From assembly GCA_003344405.1 (NCBI GenBank), contig NOWV01000058.1:1-64000 (forward strand): 64,000 bases of DNA, in the 5' to 3' direction. The number at the start of each line of letters is the position of its first letter. Positions within the stretch are counted from its first letter, which is position 1. Shown here piece by piece: positions 24,401 through 41,356 of the stretch. The position numbers and the translations under genes are program-made. The notes under the pieces are model-generated. The model was not told where the DNA came from, ran no database searches, and worked only from the letters and a program-made list of their open reading frames with translations. This stretch comes from Trichoplax sp. H2. Its lineage: Eukaryota; Placozoa; Uniplacotomia; Trichoplacea.

Positions 24401-27400
24401 TTTTTACTGAGATAGAAATTACTGGCATTTCCGTTCAAGATCTTAATTCGGCCTTAGGTGCATTGACCAGAGGTCAACTTACCGACGCATTTCATAGCAC
24501 CTTAAGTGATTTTCTATATTGAGTGTAGGAAATTATACTGTCATAAAACTTTTTATAAACGCAAATATAGTATGACGCTATCAGAGTCTCAAATTATATC
24601 ATCAATATTTAACTCTTCGATCTCAGAGCCCTTAATCCCATGAAAGCGAACATACTATTAGCTTCAACGGCAAACATTGTCATTTTATTGAAAGTAATAT
24701 ATGTGAAAATAATTTACACAGCAAGATCCACGTATAAGAGTTTTTACGTGAATCTATTTTACTCGTAAGCTTAAAATATTTTTACTCCCACATTACGCAA
24801 CAGTAGGAGACGATTTCAAGTTTTGTAAGTAAACTTGATATGCTGGAAAGATTTATTTAACCTCTCACGTTTGATATTCACTGAAACTGAGACATTGAAT
24901 AATTAGAGTCTGAAATAAGAAAATCAAGATTAATGGAATACGGTAATTACAGTATTTAATATTTCCGATAATAATTTCTTTATATTGCATAACCTTACAA
25001 TTTAGTTCGATTATTTTTTTAAATAGTCAAAAAAGAATCAGATAAATTGACCTGTCAACTAATTTACGCTATTCTATGTTGTTATTATTATTATGAATCG
25101 CATTGGATACTCTTTCAATTTGTAATATGGAATCTTTTCGGTAGAAATGGGTTCTGCGTATAATTATTTCTTGATCTGAATGTAGACAATTTTAAGTTAA
25201 AATTACGCCTTGACAGCATAATATTCGTTCTATCAATCATCCTTTGACTTTCTAATGGAACGGTTCTTTCAGTTTAGAAACTAAAAATAACGTTGTCATT
25301 TTATTCCTTTATCCTAGATTAAAATATTGCACACAGTAATATTCCAATATATGTACTATTATCGGCCATCTAAAGCACTTCTTCTCGCTATTCTGAAGTT
25401 CTTTGTATTATTTAAGCTTCAATTAGTCCATGTTTATTTTTCCTTCTGGCTATTTGCTTCCATTTTCTAAGTAATCATAAAGCTAGTACAGCACATTATC
25501 TACTTTCACTACCTTAATATTTTAGAATAAGATTCATTTTAAAAGTATGTTACATACAAACACTGAAAAATAGGATCAATTAGCCTAAATAGGAAGGTAC
25601 TGAATTTTTAGTTGCTATCTGCAAACTTTGTCTACGTGATGACTAGATTTGTCAAAAATCAGTTTGCATTACAACATTCATTGAAGCGTATCCTTAAATT
25701 ACATAAAATATGCGCTATTTCTCACTCCATTTCAATCATTCAAAACTCGATCCTTCTATCCCTCAGGTCACCTATGGAAAGTAATAGAGTGCCCTGATAA
25801 AAAAATCGATCAATTGACATTTCTAAGATTGATTAAAAATTTATTTTAATTCATGACCTTGTCGCTAACAATTAGTATTTCGGCTATTTTCTTTGCCTAT
25901 TGACTATTCATCGCGTCTAAAGGGCGAATTTTACGTCTAAACAATAAGCACAATTACTCAACTTATTGAAATTATTTTCTATGTAGACGATGCACCTGTA
26001 GATATACAATAGGTTAGCGTTATTTACCCACAAGTAAATGTTAAGGATATTTTCATCATCATGAAGCTTGAAGACCAGTAACCTGGGAACGGTATTGTAT
26101 TGCCGAAAACTTTTTTGGTGTACAATCGGAAGCTGGCCTCAGCCTATTTTCATTATTTTACTTTGAGTCAAAATAATTCCGATGGAAAATTTGAAAGCTG
26201 CTTTAGGATAATAACAACAATTATAGGCGGAAGAAATATCCTAAAATCGAGTTAACTTTAAGCTTGAACTTTGCCTTCATCCTAAATTAAACCCAACTAT
26301 AAAAAATCTCTTGATATTGAGCAAAACAGGATAACATCCTTCTCATTTTTAAATTAATTGTATCCAATGTTCGGTAATCAATCATCATAGGATATTTTCT
26401 TGATGCTCATATTAAAGAAAACTTGATCGATGAAGACACTAAGTCAGTACTTTTTCAGCAAATAACGTTTAGCTTTAAAATCACTCCCAAGTCTATTCAG
26501 AGCTAGACAGTATCCGTCTGATTTGTAAATTAAAATTTTATTTAGCTTTGGATAGTCCATCGTAATCAAAATATTTATGATTTTTATCGCCAGGAAAAAA
26601 TTGAAGAATCTGAATAGTGAATTAATACTTAGCGGCAGTAAAAGGATTGCAATAATATCGATAAAGAACGGACATGAAAATAGTTAGTATGATCGTGTAT
26701 GGATCATATCCCATTCTACGTGGCATAAAGTACATAACTATTAGCAAGCCCATTATTTCATATTATTTTTCAGCTTGAAATCCATCGACATAGTATTAAA
26801 GTTACGCTATTGCTTTATTTTATGTTAGTCATATTCCCCTTTTAGTATTATCTATCATTTCATATTGTCAGCATACCAATGGAAATTAAGCCGTTACCAG
26901 TCTTACTTATATTCAATTTTTACCCTCCTTACGTATTTAACAGAAATTTTAAAAGTACTTTGATGATGTAATGCAGCTATAGTCCATAGTAATCAATAAT
27001 TCTTTCCTGAATTTTCTAGAAAAAAATTTCATGAATGGTGAGGATGATAGCACACAATTAAGATCCTTTTATTCAGCTTTCTTTGTCGCTCTCCAGCCTT
27101 CTGTCATTAAAATTTCACGTAAAGTGAGTCAGTTATTTCAGAGGTGCAGTTTATTATTAATTCGTTCTGGCCAATACCTCCCCTAAACTAGTTATCATTT
27201 CAATTTATTTATCTACAAGCAGCAGCTTTAAATTAAAATTTTATTAGCAATTATTATTTCCACGATTGATAAAATGTATGAGCTGGCTGTCCTAACTTTA
27301 TTTCTTACTGTTCATTAAAGAATTGAGCCATCAGAATTATTAATTTGTTAATAATTATACGCACATAATCCACTCAGTAAATACAGAATTATGAAAACAC

Positions 27401-30400
27401 GAATGCTTAAGACTCTTCGTAACTGATATATCTTTATTACAGTCACGATTTTAACTGGCATCCAGAAATAATCTGCAACGATTATTATTGAAGATTACTA
27501 CTAGGCTTAAGGCTACTGTGCCTCAGAATATGTATGTCATATCCTATCTCTCAATATTCTTGTACGAAGCCTTATAGAATGAAAAATCTAATATTTCTGT
27601 TGGACATCATCTTTATGCATAGTGTAGAGTAGTTTCAGATTTAGAAAAGCTATTTAAATACCTAATGTCCCGAATATCAAATAGAATGCATTTATTTTTT
27701 AGCGTTCCCCTCAATCTTCTCGTATGAAAGACTTCTGGGATAACTGATGCTATATTACTTAACATTTCCATGCTTTCTCCATTAAAATTTTATATATACT
27801 TCTAATGGTTTGCATAGAATAAAATATCAGACCAACTTATAAATTTCGGGTGTACCTTGATAGAGTTAACGATTACTAGCTGTATGTTAATGAGTCTATC
27901 ATCAATTGTATCGATGTGAACGTACAAAATGATCATCCCAATAAATTTCAGTATGTTGCAAATAAAACTTTAGTAAAAGTTTAATGATCTCACAATTGAT
28001 CTATTCTTTCAAAGTATGACCACCACTCAAGGTTGACTGAACGTATAAAGATTCTACCTGACGGTAAATTATAATAGACAGCGTGATTTGGAATTCAATC
28101 ATATCCTCGTTCTTTCAGCATGACACTATATGCCAATTCTTTCAATTATTTCAATCACGCAATTTAGAAATAAAATCTGAAATTGTCCAACCCTAGCTAT
28201 ATTTCCACTTTAGTATATAAGTTTATAAGTAATTTAATATTGCTACTGCAGCTTAAAGAGTGACAAAATTACAATGTTTCCCTCCGTGAAATTTGCGAAG
28301 ACAAAGCTACTCACTGAATTTCATGATAAATTTCTTTATCGTTACTGGCAATACCCAAATTAATTAACTATTTGCGTCTTATTTACCGCCCTATCAATCC
28401 CTTTTGTTCAGTCAATGCAATTTGATTTTTCGATATCATAAAAAATTAGAAATCTATCATTTTCAATAGCTAGGAAAACAAAATAGAAACTGAAATTATG
28501 CCTATCAGCATCATTGCTTTTTATACCAGCCATTTTTCAATATATGTTACATTTAACCAGGATATTTAGATAATTTACGATTTTGAAATTCTAGTAATCA
28601 GATTTTCTACTGTAATAATGTCAACTGATTATATTCTTTGTAAAACTATAATTAATGGAGCCTACGCGATTCCCGACGCATTGTCATAATTAATTGACTT
28701 GCCCTAAGAATAAATTGCTTCTCAAGGATGACTACGTTAAATTCAGTCTATTCCTCAGCATTTTTATTTTTGTGTACACAAATCTATTATAAATGATTTT
28801 TGTTTGTAAATTGGGTATTTTCTTTTTACCTCACTAAGTTACTGTCGTTAAATAAATTATTGTATATGAATATTTTAAACATTAGATAGAATTACTTATT
28901 ATCCCATTAATCTTCTAAAGTTACGTGAAGTTACATTACAGTAATGGTAATAATTGCTATAAAATATTGAAATCAAGCTACGACACATACCGTACGATAA
29001 CTTAATTTAATTATTAAGTTTATCTTAAAGTAAACAAAGTTTAGGTAACTCACTTATAAAATCGAACATTATTATATTTGCTTATCTAACATTTCAAACT
29101 CATTGCCTATGCCAATTTGAGAATTAATTAAATTTTTTATAATCAGAAATTTAAGTTAATTCTATCGGCCACTGTGGCGAAGACGATCTAAATCTAATTT
29201 ATTACGTCTACTACATAATTAATCATTTATATTCTACCGGATATGTCTTGCAAATGTGTCATTAGTCAAATTTATTCCTACCAGCCAATGCGCAAATTTA
29301 ACTAGTCATCGTTGCAGATTATTGACTTTTTTACTACTTTATCTGTTAATTAGCCGTTAGGTTATTTTAATGGCTCATTTACTGCTCCACCAATCTGTCT
29401 CCATGTAATAAAGAGAATTTTGGTAGTTATTAAAGTCATCAAACTTATAACCCTCTAACTCAGCTTTACTCATGTTGTACTCATCTAGTTCTATCGCATT
29501 TATTGTAACTTAAAATAGCCTAATGTTATCACTACATTACACTGGTGATCAACACCTTTTCGGGCTCCATTTTTTAAATATAATATATTTTTCTTCAATT
29601 CAATTACCGACCATAGTTTATATGATTAAAGTCTCAATTATGTTAAAACTTACAGTTACTGTCATCGAAAAGAATGTTGCATCAATGATCAAACTGTTCA
29701 ATGAATTTAATTAGCTAATATCTATTATTCTCATAGATGAAATAATTGGATTAACTTCTTTGGCACATTAGAGAAAATTAAACAGAGAGCTGTAGACAAG
29801 TAATACAGTCATTATAGTTAAGAAATTGGTCGCCAACAGTCAAATAATATTAATGAGACATGTCAACGACTGATTTAGTAAGCGCACTGATAGTTATCTG
29901 CGGAAATACGCCCATATCAGTGAAGCTAATTACAAACTTATCCTGAATGTGTATTAATTGCTATGACTTTGACTTTTAACATCAGGTTGCCAGATTTTTA
30001 ATGGCAATTATTACAGATGTTTTGAGCAAAATGTGTCTTAATGATAGATGTCAGAGAAGTCTGCCGCAATGGATAACATTTTTAATAGAGTATGATACTT
30101 ACAATTCGGATAAGTAGTTTTAATAAAGCTATATGTAGCTTTCCAATATCCTTTCACTAATTATAAATAATTATTTAAGTTATACAATGTACATGAACTC
30201 CATCTAAAGAATCGAAATTACTCAGCATAAGAACCACACCAAAAATGGCAATATAATTATTAAATATGGCTTGAAACACGTTAATCTGTCTTAAGTTACA
30301 TAATAATGTTATCATTTACATTGAAACTTACTTAATTTATTTTTAGATTAATATAATATAATAATTTTTCAAGTTCATTTATCTATAGAAAATCAGTGTC

Positions 30401-33400
30401 ATAAATTAAAATAGGTACGGATCCCCTTATTAAGATGTTTTTTCAAGTAAAAATATTTTACAGATGTTTGTAACAGTTTTATAAGCGCTATTGAATCAAA
30501 TCTCTTTGACCATAACAACAAATAAACTTTCCGATAAATATATTTATTACTATTGTTAGTGTGCTGCATAGTGCTATAAAATTCCATTAATATATTCTGC
30601 ATAATGAGTATTAGATCCTGCTCTTGCAGCTACGTTGCACGATGTAAACATAACCGCTCTAGGTTAATCAATTTAAAGCAAGGGTACTTAATTTACATTC
30701 AATATGAGCAGCTAAAAGGATAAAAGTAAAATATCGAACTAGAAGTATCAGCACTACCTATTTGAGTTTGGGCAATGCCTTTGTCAATGATCTTAATCAA
30801 TTCTGGTAGCAATATCAGAAATTAGGATAAATCTCAACTACAATAAGACATTTTAGGATGATACTTTTCATTCTTATACGCATCAATAAACTCTTATACT
30901 TGTTGCTTCTGTAATTGATCTTCTGATCAATGGCTTTAAGCTTGTCATGACATCGAAAATTATCGTTGTTCAATAAAGCAACAACTATCTGAGTAAACTA
31001 ATTTAAAGTTGATTATTTTTAACATTTTAATTCAAATTGGAATACAATATCCGACCTTCGGCTTGCACATTATTAGGATAAAATCAACTACTTAACAGCA
31101 TCAGAATTAGACACTAAATTCATTTTGCGTTTTGATATACTGATCAGCATTAATTATCTGAATATAAGCCAGGGCTAAAACCAATGCATAAATAATAGCC
31201 TATGTGCATTAGCGTAACAATGACTCGAATATTAAGATATTAACATCCACTTTCCTCTACTAATTAAAACTAGAATATAAGAATATATGCTAAAATTCCA
31301 GTTAATACATTAGGTTTATCAATATCCTTTTAAAATAATACTTGCTCTATTATTAAGTAAAAATATAACAAATGTTTCCTTCCGTGAATTAAATAAGACT
31401 CCCTGTATATTCAGCTATATGTAATGTATGAGTGAGCAAGTAGGATAAAAGAGGTTGCTACTTCTACTAAAGTAGTGCTTGCCTACTTTAAATTAAAATG
31501 CGCTTTATAATGCAGGCTATAATAAAACTTCACATAATATAGAATATTCCGAAAGTCGTCTACGTAAGAGTTGAATAACCTCTAATACAAACTGAACCAG
31601 AAATTTCCTATACAGGCTACACTTAATCTAGGATATATCTATTAAGGACAATCTAAATAATAAAAGAATTTTAAATTGCGAATGTAAGCAGGACGGGCAG
31701 GATATAAGCTGTAGATTGAGTTAATTTGTCGTTGTCTAACCGTCTAGTCTTTTTCTATTCAACTTAAAGTAGATACAAATAGGCTAGCATAATAACTAAC
31801 GTAATCTCATAAACTAAAATAATTGAATTAAAAATATGAAAAATATGCAGCTTGAGTTAGTATACAGGTATATAAGTATATTCTCATTACAGTATAATGT
31901 GATGTCATCAGTTCTAGCTTAGATCAGTTCACTAAACTCTAATTACATCGTTATTAATGAAATGTGATGATCTAAACCTTCCATCAAACTATTTAATTTA
32001 ATGGTGATAGCACTTGTCACATCCTATAGTAATCAAAATAATGATTTAGCTAGAGATTAACTTAATAATTCATTATACTATAAACAAGTTTCCTGACTGA
32101 TTCCTCCACTTCCTAATGTTGTTGTTGCTTATCCGCCTTATTGATAACCCTCAACATTTAATTTCGCGTAGCCCACACCCTGCATATTATACAGCTCTAT
32201 AAATTGGCAAGGAATCCCGTTGTCATGGTAACAGTTGACTCGAAGAGGGAAGATATAGTTGTCACAAACTTGTAGTATCAATAATGAAGGTTGCTCACTC
32301 TACTCAGGACAAAAAAATGATTCACTTAGTTTATTTCAATAATTTATAATGGAAACAGCTGGTGTTCGATATCCCACTGATATTTAGAACATAACAAAAT
32401 CGGCTTCTAAAAGCATCAAAAAAGGGTTACTATATATTGGTAAATTGTGTATTATTCGATAAGCATAACGAAATTTTTGCATGGCCTTTCTTCCGTGAAA
32501 TGTCAAATCTTAAAATATCGGGGAAAGTTAATTAAGATAGAACATCTATCATTTACGTATACCCCCTTGCACTGTAAAAGATTTACAGTCGTACAAACAG
32601 CTGTTCGGGGTTTTTAATTATGTCGAGGTTATGATATTAAGTTGCATACCATATAATGTAGTACAGCATACTGTAGTCAGTATGTTAAATAGAACACAGA
32701 TTACGAAATGTTGTACTATTTGATTAGCTTTTTAACTTTCATAGTCTAACTGAAATATATGAAATCGATCTGTTAAAAATGGTAAAAATTATGAATGACG
32801 AATTCGACCATTAGACTGGGAAAGATTTTTGAAATATCAATATTATAGTATTTCTGTAGATAAGTATTAATGATAGATAATTGACTGTATCGTTCTACCA
32901 CCTAGATTCTCTTAATATCTTATATTTAAAAAAATCTGTATGTAATAATTTATTAATTACGATAATCTGCATTATTTCAATGTTTATGCCATAAATTAAG
33001 GATTTTTCAATTGAACTTTAAATTTTACATACGTAAACTACTTCAAGATTATCATATCTTTCATTAGATAATTAATAAAATGACAGCTAATTAAGTTAAT
33101 ATTTAAAGAGATAAGGTAAATAACTAGAGTAGCATTAAAACCGAAAATCGGGTTAAAATGTATCAAACTAGGAATACGACCATTTGCTACGTTCATATGT
33201 ACTACAATCAATTTTAGCTGTCATCATCAGATTAATACAACATTGATATATATTTGCAGATTTATAAATTATACTAAATACTCATACCTAATTCAATCGT
33301 TATCGATGCCTTTAAAGACTACAGTATATTAATTGTACGATTGTGAGAAATCCATATAAAGGATTGCTTTAATAACAAATTAGATGAGCTATTAATTTCT

Positions 33401-36400
33401 AGTTTATTAGGTAGCACTTAGCTTTACTCATGAACTCATACTATCTTCGAAAAAATCAAAAACAGTTACAGTGAGTCTGATACTAAGCGGAACAATAATC
33501 CCGTAATGGAAAGTTATCGTAGTAAAATAACTAAGGATATTGAAATATTAGTTTCGGCAAAGTATGCACAATAGTCACGTATTTACTTATTTTTAAATAA
33601 CTATTGATACAGAGTTCTCTCGATGATATACTAATAGCATAGGTAGAACTAGCATCTCACGAAGGCTTGATTTAAGCCGCCAGCATTACTCGGTCTTAAT
33701 GATGTTTTATGGATTACGTACAAAAACAATAAATAGTAGTGAACGTAGAAACACAAGTTTATTAGAAGTAAAATTAAAGCTTTAATAACTATCGATTTTA
33801 TTTCTAATCAGAACGACTAGATTATTTATAGTAGAACCAATTAGACGTATTACATCCCATGTCAAACGCGAGAGAATATTTGAATTTATTATTATATGCA
33901 AAGTTTGGTTTTAGTTGTGGCAGTATAGTTCTATACTGACCTGATTTGTTTCATAAAGTAAACGCCAAAATTTATATTTTTAAAAATATATATTCTATAG
34001 CGCTATCAGCTATAGAGATACGACAAGGCTAAAAGCGATATGAACTATATTTATATGTCATAGATGAATCTTTGCTCTCAGTTAATGGAATAACATTTAA
34101 TTCACCTTTAGCATTTTTATCTATCGCAATATTTAAGTTTTAATTTCTTTAATATTGCAAATTTCCTATGAGAATATTCAACTTGTTTATTGCGGTGCCT
34201 TTCGATGAAGATTAATAGCTTCCGCACGCAATCCTATCTCATACTTTTTTGTATCATTAATAAATGAAATCTATAGCTAACTTTATGGATGCGATTTAAC
34301 GCTTTGACCCAAAATTTTATTCTAGATAATTCAGATCAGTAAAAGTATAGACGTATATTGAGTACATCCAGTTAATACGGGGCAAATTAACTTAAATGCA
34401 TCAATATAACTTAGGAGTTTAGAAACAATTTTAGACTAACCATGTAGGGAATAAACTATTGGAATTAGTGCTTATCAGAAATGGGCGACATAGAAGAATT
34501 AATTTTATTTTATTGAAACGATTAATTCTAACAGGTGACAAAGCTTTTATCGTTATCAGTTGGAGTGAGTTGCATCAAAATTTTTTCGGTTTCTTATTAA
34601 ACTAACCTGAATAATGTGGCTGAATCCAATGCGATGCTTAAGCTTCTTTTCACTATTTAGTTTTTATCCACATAGATGTTTACCGGCAAATAATTAACCG
34701 CAATTTAGTAATGGAATAAATTAAATTAGTAACAGATATAAAAGCATAAGCTAAGGATGATATAGGCGTAAATAACTTCTGAAATTCGTCAATTTGTAGC
34801 CTAGAAGAAGTATTCTATCAAAATGATCGGTGCGAAGGTTTTTATCTCTTACAAACTAACTCGCTATTTCACCTATACGACTACTGTACTATTTTTTTTA
34901 ATAAAGTCGCTAAGCAATATATCAATCTTATAAAAAGTATCCTACTAACTTTCTAACGTCAATTACTTCTTATTATTTCCGCCTTATTCAGCGTTAGACC
35001 AGCATGAAGGAGTACTTAATTTGTAAAGAGATTATACCAAGTTCACAATGATTTTATAGTCAGATCCTATGACGATACATTTATGGTAGAACTATCATTA
35101 TAATATGAATGTTAATTCTAGCAACGGTAAATTATCGATTATAGTATTATTTTATTGCATAAAGTCAATCTATTCATGTATTTTGCACAATCATAATTAT
35201 ACAACTTGATTTCATCTAATAGATGAATAGGAAGCTTAATAATAGATTATTTTATCCCTAGGTGGTCGTCTACAAATTAGCCTACTTATTGATTACTATC
35301 ACTCGTTTTACTTAATAACAACAAGATGATGACTTATTTCTTGTCAAGCTAAGGCAAACGTCATAACAGCACGTTTGTAACGTATGATAAATACATTATG
35401 TAATAAAGGTGGAAAGAAATACAATACGACACTTAAATATTGAACGAGCAAAGATAAGCCAACTTAATGACAAATGGTATAGTATCTATTGTGTAGGACT
35501 ATAAATGCTAATGGACGATGTCTACCTCAAGATGAAGAACGGGAAGGGATGCAGTAACGGCTATAATAGATTTGTTGGATTGAAACAACGAAAATAAAAC
35601 AAAAAATTTATAAACACGGATGGAAGCTTAATTAATTTTACTATCAAATTAGCATCTGCACTTTAAGCTTACAAGATATTACTATAACAGACCGTTAATG
35701 CTATAGTAACCAATTGTTTCATTATTTGCTAATATGATAATTTAAATAAGATTTTATGATTTAAGCACAACCACAAGCAATTTTTGCCAACCATCTGTTC
35801 TATTAGGTAGAATAGATTGAAGTTTATAGCAAAGTATATCAATATTTTACGATACTCTTTAAACAGCAACTGAACTAGGTTAGTTACATATCTAATGACA
35901 TTAGCAAAATTGCCATGGCGAGATCGCTATTCCATTTTGCCTCAAACTAAGCTTGAATAGGTATGCCGATGTTTCCAAATCGAGATATTTCGTTAACAAT
36001 TTCCTGATTGCCAATAGATGATCTTATTGTCATGTATAAGAGACATAATCTTTGTATAAACCCAATGAGGATAATAAATCAATTTATACGCAGGAAACGA
36101 TTTACAAACCGAGTTTACAATGAAACCTAAGCAATGGATCTACAGCTCAGCATCTTATCGGCTGTATACTGTATAGCTGCAATTCAAACAATTCTGAACA
36201 TCAGTAGTTCGTCAGAATTTCTCTATTAAAGCATCTCTCTACTCGGATCAATGTTGCAAAATCCGTGCCTCATTAAGTTACAACAGAATCTATGCTTTGG
36301 CTATGTAAGCATCAATTAGCAATACTTAGAAAAGTTTGCAAGAACACGCCTTTATCTATAGAAATAAATGTAAAAACATGGCTAATGTTATAATTCAACG

Positions 36401-39400
36401 ATTTCTTAATTATCAAATGACGAAAAAGCTGATTGACGACCACTATTCCAATAGCTGAACCGCTGCAACAGGATAAATTTTAACAGACTTTAAATTCAAA
36501 GTGTTGCAGTAGAACTAATTTTCAGTAAGAATCAATTTTAAGTTCATCGACAATGCACAGTATTGTACTCCAACGTTTTGGTAGTGATCTACGCGATAAA
36601 ATTACTGACATCTGAAAATACTATGAATTTAAGCTAATGGTAATAGACTGTTAGTTACCACCTTTAAGAATGATCTACCCCTCAATATGTTCTTACTTCA
36701 TCATAATGCTACCTTGAGCTAATTGTAGTTAAATGAAGTTACGTGTCCGGTAATAACAAAATCTCGTTTTATCGATCCATGGCTTTTATAGCATACTCTA
36801 CGTTGTTAGCGCTATGGATGAATTAATTATTAGAATGTCCGAAAGCCTCCAATGCAACGGTATTATCACGACCTATTGCCTAAGGTGAAATTTAACTAGA
36901 ATCAACTTCAGAAATAACCGAAGTATTCTTTGGTCTCAATAAAAATCATTAAGAAGGGCCTACATAATACAGGGCACTGGCACTATTCAAGTGTTAATAA
37001 TGTGGCTGTAATTATGATAACGCACTTTCATATCTTGATCAAAGTGCAAAATTAAATATTCTGTAAACCATTAAATCAATCTGTAACAAACGTACCGAGC
37101 GAAGATAGAAAGGCTTTTTCAATATTCTTTTTTATAAATTTCTATTGAAAAATACCAATCAAGATTGCTAATTAGATCTATTATATGCATCTTCATACGG
37201 ACTAACTGTTCTATCGGATTTGACAGATTATCAATAATCATTTTAGTAATACCCATGATTCCATTGCAATTTATACTGAAACAGCTTGCACGACCAAAGA
37301 AAAGCTTAATGGCCATCTTTTATTTTTGTTATATTAGTATTAATTAACATCTGTGGCCCATACTTTATACGTGAATGCCATCATCAAATAATCAAAAATT
37401 TAAGCAGAATTTTCTATCAACCCTTGTGGCCTTATCACTGATATACATTAATGAATTCTATTGAAATATTTTTAACAAAATTAAGTAAATCCGCCCCTTT
37501 CAGACGCTAGTATTCCCTTTGATAGTGAATAAACTCCTCTCATTGTCATATAAAATGATGGATCTCGAAACACATTATTCAAATTGTGATGCTGATTTCT
37601 TTCGGTAAGGAATTACGATGCAATGATGGAGTATCTTTAATGGATATTATGAAGTTAAAATTAATTAAACGGATAAAAGCAGTATTTTGGCAGACTTAAA
37701 TTAGAGTAAGAAGTAGCTACTGAGGCGGATGAAAGAAGAATTTATAAGCTTGTTGCAGATGGTTGAAAAGGCTCCAAAGGCAACGTATATATTACCAAAT
37801 TATATCATCATACCAAGATAATCTTAAGGATTTTATGCTGCAAAATCACTGCACATCCTGATATTACAGCTGTTTATCATACTATCTACTGTTTAATACT
37901 CCACCTAGCTTTACGTTATATCTAATTATAGTCATCACTCATATCGATCGCTAAGTAGACTTTGAAGAAATTAAGAACTAGTAAATTGCGATGATTATTG
38001 TCATATCAGGGAAGAGCTATCAAGGTTTTGACAGAAAATACTGCATAAAACAAATATCAATCTTTTATTAAATGAAGTTTTACGGAGTGCAGTGCACGTA
38101 TTTGATCACCAAGTAGGCTTAATCTAAAGCCAGAAAACATTAACAGCTCAAAGCTTACAAGGTGTCTTCTACTCTAGTTAAGAACACTTTACAATCTTAC
38201 CCAATTCTTTGACTTAAAATGGATTGCTAAACGAAGATATTCCAGAAACCATCAAATTTTTTTGGTGTAGCCTAGCGCTAATTTATAATCTTTACTTTCC
38301 TATTCCCCTATAGATATAACTATCTCCTTTTGCACCACGCTTAAACTACGGTATTTGTTTTATTGAAGTAATCCTTCGATTCTAGACCTAGATTTTTTTA
38401 ATTACTACGATCTCCAATATTATCAGCATTGGTCGACATGATTCGATATAGAGAATATGCCGATATAGGACAAAAAGCGACGATCCATTAGCTCACTCAT
38501 GGCCGAGATTGGTCGTAGATCATATTTATTTAAGGATCTATATATATATATATAGTAAAATTTGCCTCAATATTGTCCTATTCTATCATCTGTTAAATCC
38601 ATAATCATATTGTCAAAGATCATTGGCTATATTCATTTAAGTTGGTGCCAAAAGTAATCACAGATCAACATCAACATATTGTGGATAAAAGGGCTGATCT
38701 AATATTTAAATCTAGATCAAGTGGGTGTCTCTATAATCTATTGTTAATATAGATTAGTACAATGATATACGATAATTATTGCAAGAGAGATTATTGCAGT
38801 TGCATTCTAGAAATCATTCAGCGATAAATTGGAATTTCATTTATAAACTATTGTAAAGTTAGATGATTTCCGGCTAATTCTGAAATAATTCTGTAAGCAA
38901 TAATTGTACCACAATTAGGTTGAAAAAGAGATTATGATCATAAACATATGATATATAGCAGAAAACCACAAGGCTAATCAAATATAAGCGATTTCAAATA
39001 TTGAATTTAATCCTTATATCTTCTATAAGAAATTTTGCAACAGGTTGTAAATGCAATAAATTGCGGTAGAAAATTATGTTAATATCATAATATGAGCATG
39101 ATAATAGTAGTTATAGAACTCTATCATTCAGAATTAGGTTTTACATTATAGTGACCATTGATGACATTTAATTTGTAACCGAATTCTAACAAGAAACGGC
39201 GAATTTCTATGTTTCATTGGTGCCAAAGTGCTTATAAATTCATATTGCATAATTTGCCTTATTATGCCTCTTTTGGGTTGTACCATAAATCTCACAAGTC
39301 TATTAACGACAAACTAAATAATTTGTATTCATGCAAATGTTAACGCTAATACAGAAATTGCTCTGCCTTCCAATATGACGATGTTATCAAACTGAATTTA

Positions 39401-41336
39401 TCAATACTTTATTGGAAAGAGTAAAAGAAACAACTAATAGGATTACCCTTAAAGCAACTAAAGTGATTTTCAAATAAATATTGATGAAACTATTATTTTT
39501 GTTAGAGCTGAAATTATCGAATCGATTGGTAATATCTTATTACAATTAAGAGCCCGTAAGATTAAATGTCACTATCGATTTATTTTTTATAGTTAAAGTC
39601 TAGAATTGTTACTGCATCTTAGACCTATATATCTAAGTTAAGATGATTTAATATCCAATCGGACTGCAAATTAATTTAAATTAGCTACTGATTTTAAATT
39701 GGTATATACAATTTCGATTTGTAAATAGATGATCAACACTAAGTACATTGTCTTGACTACTGAATATTAGTAAGATTAATACCATACCAAAATGGTATAA
39801 TAAACTATTTTATCAATAGTACTCAGCATATTGTATTAGTTTTAAACAACATCAACAGGTTGAATGAGAAATAGGTAAGAAATTAGACTAATTTATTTTT
39901 CCTACTCCTTCAATAGATATTCCAGCAACGTATTTCAGATTAACTGGCTTAAAAGTTAGAGAAAACCTTACGTAATCCATAATTGTAATGTTTTCATATA
40001 ATAAATCCAGTTAAACTTACGCTAATAAAATTTAACGAAGTTATTTTATCTGTTAAGTTATACATATCAATAAAATGGTATGCGGCTTATCTAAATATAG
40101 AACATTTTAATAGCCATATGTTTTCTGTAAAAATGCGCAAGTCATTGGGCAATCAGCAGATTGAGCATTGACATCCAATTTTCTCAAATTATTGACATCT
40201 TTGAGGATAAGGCACTTCCAATTAACGAATATTCAAGTTCTGATATATACTTAATTTGATATTTTATCTGACTAAGAAATTAAAAATCGATACAAGAACA
40301 TCCATCCTTTTCACCTATTATCAACAGGTAAGCCATGATGTAGCTTTATGTCAAGCCGCTAAATATACTTAAAAGGAAATGAATGCTGCAAATTTCTTAC
40401 TTTCTTCATAATCATAATATCCTTTAAAAAGGAATAATGGAAACTGAGCACTAACATGCCCATGTTCTATGCCTGGCATATATATCAATCTAGCTAGTCC
40501 AATAGAAGATTATTTCATCATTTGGATCCTTTACAATTTATGTCATTTTAGCTAATTGTAGGAAGTAATAGCGCGGTCGTAACATATTCAATTGCATTAA
40601 TATTCATTATCACTTGATTTTTTTACTCTCTCATTGAAAAGAGCTGACGAAAAAATGATTTTTAAGATATTTAAATCAAAAATTGTAATGAATTCAGCTA
40701 ATTGTAGTAGCACCATAGCTGGCTAATAGGATAAGACGGCGCACTTGTACTGTTTCTAGTATAAGACTGGGATTCTCCAGTTAAGGCCGTATCTGATAGC
40801 CAAACATAGGATTATGTAGGCTGTCTTTAGTTCAAGAGTTAAAGTATAATTATCCAGTTTATCGTATTCGCTTTCAACTGTTCTTATAAGGAGAAGAAAT
40901 TGGAAATCTTTTCCGATAGACGGACGTATCAATAGCGTTGTTATTCATAGCTATTTTTTCGGTCTTTATGTTCATGTATCACATTAGGGAAAATTACTCA
41001 ATCCTGTTAATTCAAATTTTGGGTTAAGTAAGTGAATCTACCGTAATAAGAGGAGGCTATTACTCGGTCATTACAAAGATTAACTAAGAGTATAAGCGTA
41101 TAAGCTAGTTTAATCCATAACTTTTGGTATTCAGATAACTAATTCTTTCTCCTTACTCTTTATGTATTTATCAAATATTTAAGAAAGGAGCATTAAAATA
41201 TTAAGATGGATATTTCATCTAGGAGTTCAATTAGCTAAACTATACATTGGTTGTCTAATGATTTTTACAGTAGTTCCATGATAATCTACTGATATGCACA
41301 GTAGTAGAAAATATGTTAATAACGAAAAATATTAGA

Positions 41337-41356
41337 NNNNNNNNNNNNNNNNNNNN
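41337..41356. other. Assembly gap 4 (20 N)
   Basis: A run of N of fixed length 20 lying exactly between two copies of one segment. Confidence 1.

Noticed and set aside
37119-37347. Overlapping 60-65 codon frames on both strands
   Set aside because: Hydrophobic mirror-image frames in AT-rich DNA, without motifs or splice partners.
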